16,407 bases of DNA from Rickettsiales bacterium (lineage in GTDB: Bacteria > Pseudomonadota > Alphaproteobacteria > Methylaequorales > Methylaequoraceae). The notes under the pieces were generated by a model. It ran no database searches. It had not been told where the DNA came from and saw nothing but the letters and a program-made list of their open reading frames with translations. The position numbers and the translations under genes were made by a program. Location of the stretch: contig PAYV01000014.1 in the NCBI GenBank assembly GCA_002715305.1, forward strand, positions 1 through 16,407. The letters are read 5' to 3'. Of this stretch, positions 15,426-16,407 are shown piece after piece (the first letter of the stretch is position 1; each line of letters begins with the position of its first letter).

Positions 15426-16407
15426 CTAATTAGCTTGTCTTCTCAAAAACGCTGGAATTTGAAGGAGATCATCATCTAAATCATTCTCTTTTTTAGGTTT
15501 AAAATCAGAGAGATTTGAGTTTTCGCTTTGATTTAGAGAATCGTATTTTGATAAATTATCTTCATAAGCAGCTTCTATTGTTTTTTCCTGTAATTCAATA
15601 GAATTTTGCTCTTTTTTAATGTTATTATTTTCTTCCAATATTTCTTTCATTTCGGTTTTGAAGTCATTTTTACTAACATCTTCAGTTGATATATTTTTTT
15701 TGTTAAAAGAAACCTCCTTATTATCTTTTCTTGATCCAAAAATTCTTGAGAATAAGGATTTTTTCTCATTCCCATCTGCTGTAATTTTTTTATTAATTTC
15801 TTTAACTGACTTTTCTGTGCTTTTGATTTTATCTAAACTTTCCTCCGAGCAGACAGTTTCATTTGATTTTGAATTCTCAAACTGTTGCGATGGTTGAGAA
15901 TCTACAAAGAAATTTGATTGTTCAATATCAATATCATGTTGTAAATTTTCGTCACTAATACTTGCTGTTCTAAAATCTTTAACATTAGAATTAGATTCCT
16001 CTTTAGGCCTATTTTTAAAATAATTTTCTGAATCTATTCCAGTTGATATTACAGAAATTTTAAATTTATTTTCAAAACTGTTTTCTTTCTGAACTCCCCA
16101 AATAATGTTTGCATCTTCATCAGATTCTTGTTTAATTTTATTGATTGCTAAATCAACCTCGTGAAGTGTAGTGTCTTCTCCACATGTAATATTTATTAAA
16201 ACTCCTTTTGCCCCACCCATTGAGTTATATTCTAATAGAGGATTAGAAATTGCTTTTTCTGTTGCTTCTGATGACCTATTTTCTCCTTCCGCTATACCAG
16301 TACCAAGATGAACTTTACCAGTCTCGCTCATAATTGCTTTTACATCAGCAAAGTCATGGTTCATAATTCCTGGTTTGACCATTAGGTCAATAATACTTTT
16401 AACACCA
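15426..16407 (-). CDS. ftsZ: Cell division protein FtsZ, C-terminal part (5' end beyond window)
   Basis: Tubulin-like GTPase that forms the cytokinetic Z ring; only about 326 C-terminal residues are in the window. The frame is open to the window edge, where it reads GVKSIIDLMVKPG, matching the region just after the FtsZ nucleotide-binding half, so the first ATG (16382) is internal and not the start. The C-terminal globular domain follows (NHDFADVK, ISNPLL, GVLINITCGED, VISTGID). Next comes a linker of about 180 residues rich in Ser, Glu, Lys and Asn, and then the conserved tail DDDLLQIPAFLRRQAN, the peptide that binds FtsA and other partners; its form is typical of alphaproteobacteria. It ends in TAG 2 bases before rsmH, so it is very probably cotranscribed as the first visible gene of this operon. 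In most proteobacteria ftsZ instead follows ftsA at the other end. Identification is certain; the N-terminus cannot be judged. Confidence 0.97.
   Translation of the reverse strand, partial: GVKSIIDLMVKPGIMNHDFADVKAIMSETGKVHLGTGIAEGENRSSEATEKAISNPLLEYNSMGGAKGVLINITCGEDTTLHEVDLAINKIKQESDEDANIIWGVQKENSFENKFKISVISTGIDSENYFKNRPKEESNSNVKDFRTASISDENLQHDIDIEQSNFFVDSQPSQQFENSKSNETVCSEESLDKIKSTEKSVKEINKKITADGNEKKSLFSRIFGSRKDNKEVSFNKKNISTEDVSKNDFKTEMKEILEENNNIKKEQNSIELQEKTIEAAYEDNLSKYDSLNQSENSNLSDFKPKKENDLDDDLLQIPAFLRRQAN

Noticed and set aside
15619..15897. Plus-strand open frame of about 92 codons opposite the ftsZ linker
   Set aside because: Antisense shadow of a low-complexity linker; no convincing start signal or motif.
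1..16407. Mobile element, CRISPR array, tRNA/rRNA, toxin-antitoxin or defence genes
   Set aside because: Almost every base is accounted for by conserved dcw genes on one strand; no repeats, inverted ends or RNA-like structure were noticed.

Overview
The window is one continuous minus-strand operon of cell-wall and cell-division genes (the dcw cluster) from a very AT-rich bacterium. By eye only about a quarter of the bases are G or C, and the proteins are full of Lys, Asn and Ile. The gene order from rsmH to ftsA, the FtsZ C-terminal peptide (IPAFLRRQAN), the FtsL ending around RPQR and the C-terminal amphipathic helix of FtsA all suggest an alphaproteobacterium. The low GC content and extreme compaction fit a streamlined free-living lineage (SAR11-like or similar) or a reduced host-associated one. 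I cannot assign it further from sequence alone.

Read 5'->3' on the minus strand (high to low coordinates), the layout is: ftsZ (3' part only, cut by the window edge), rsmH (mraW), ftsL, ftsI, murE, murF, mraY, murD, ftsW, murG, murC, murB, ddl, ftsQ, ftsA, then 31 bases to the window edge. Fourteen genes are complete and one is partial. Junctions are either overlaps of 1 to 23 bases or gaps of 1 to 2 bases, so only about 8 non-coding bases lie between ftsZ and the end of ftsA. I see no internal promoter region, terminator, RNA gene, mobile element, repeat array or CRISPR.

The genes make one pathway. MurB, MurC, MurD, MurE, Ddl and MurF build UDP-MurNAc-pentapeptide (MurE carries the DNPR motif of meso-diaminopimelate enzymes). 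MraY and MurG convert it to lipid I and lipid II. FtsW and FtsI polymerise and cross-link it at the septum. FtsQ, FtsL, FtsA and FtsZ are divisome scaffold and cytoskeleton, and RsmH is the 16S rRNA methyltransferase usually found at the head of this cluster.

Two things stand out. First, ftsZ lies 2 bases upstream of rsmH at the head of the run instead of after ftsA, and mraZ is not in that position, so the cluster looks circularly permuted. Second, murG and murC form one uninterrupted 807-codon frame only because of a run of 12 A residues near the 3' end of murG. Taking one A out restores a normal MurG C-terminus ending in TAATG, overlapping the murC start. That is either a sequencing or assembly error or a real slippage site. 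Smaller oddities are an atypical nucleotide-phosphate loop in FtsA, a divergent serine loop and a TTG start in Ddl, and an FtsQ with almost no cytoplasmic tail. Apart from these points this is an ordinary housekeeping region.
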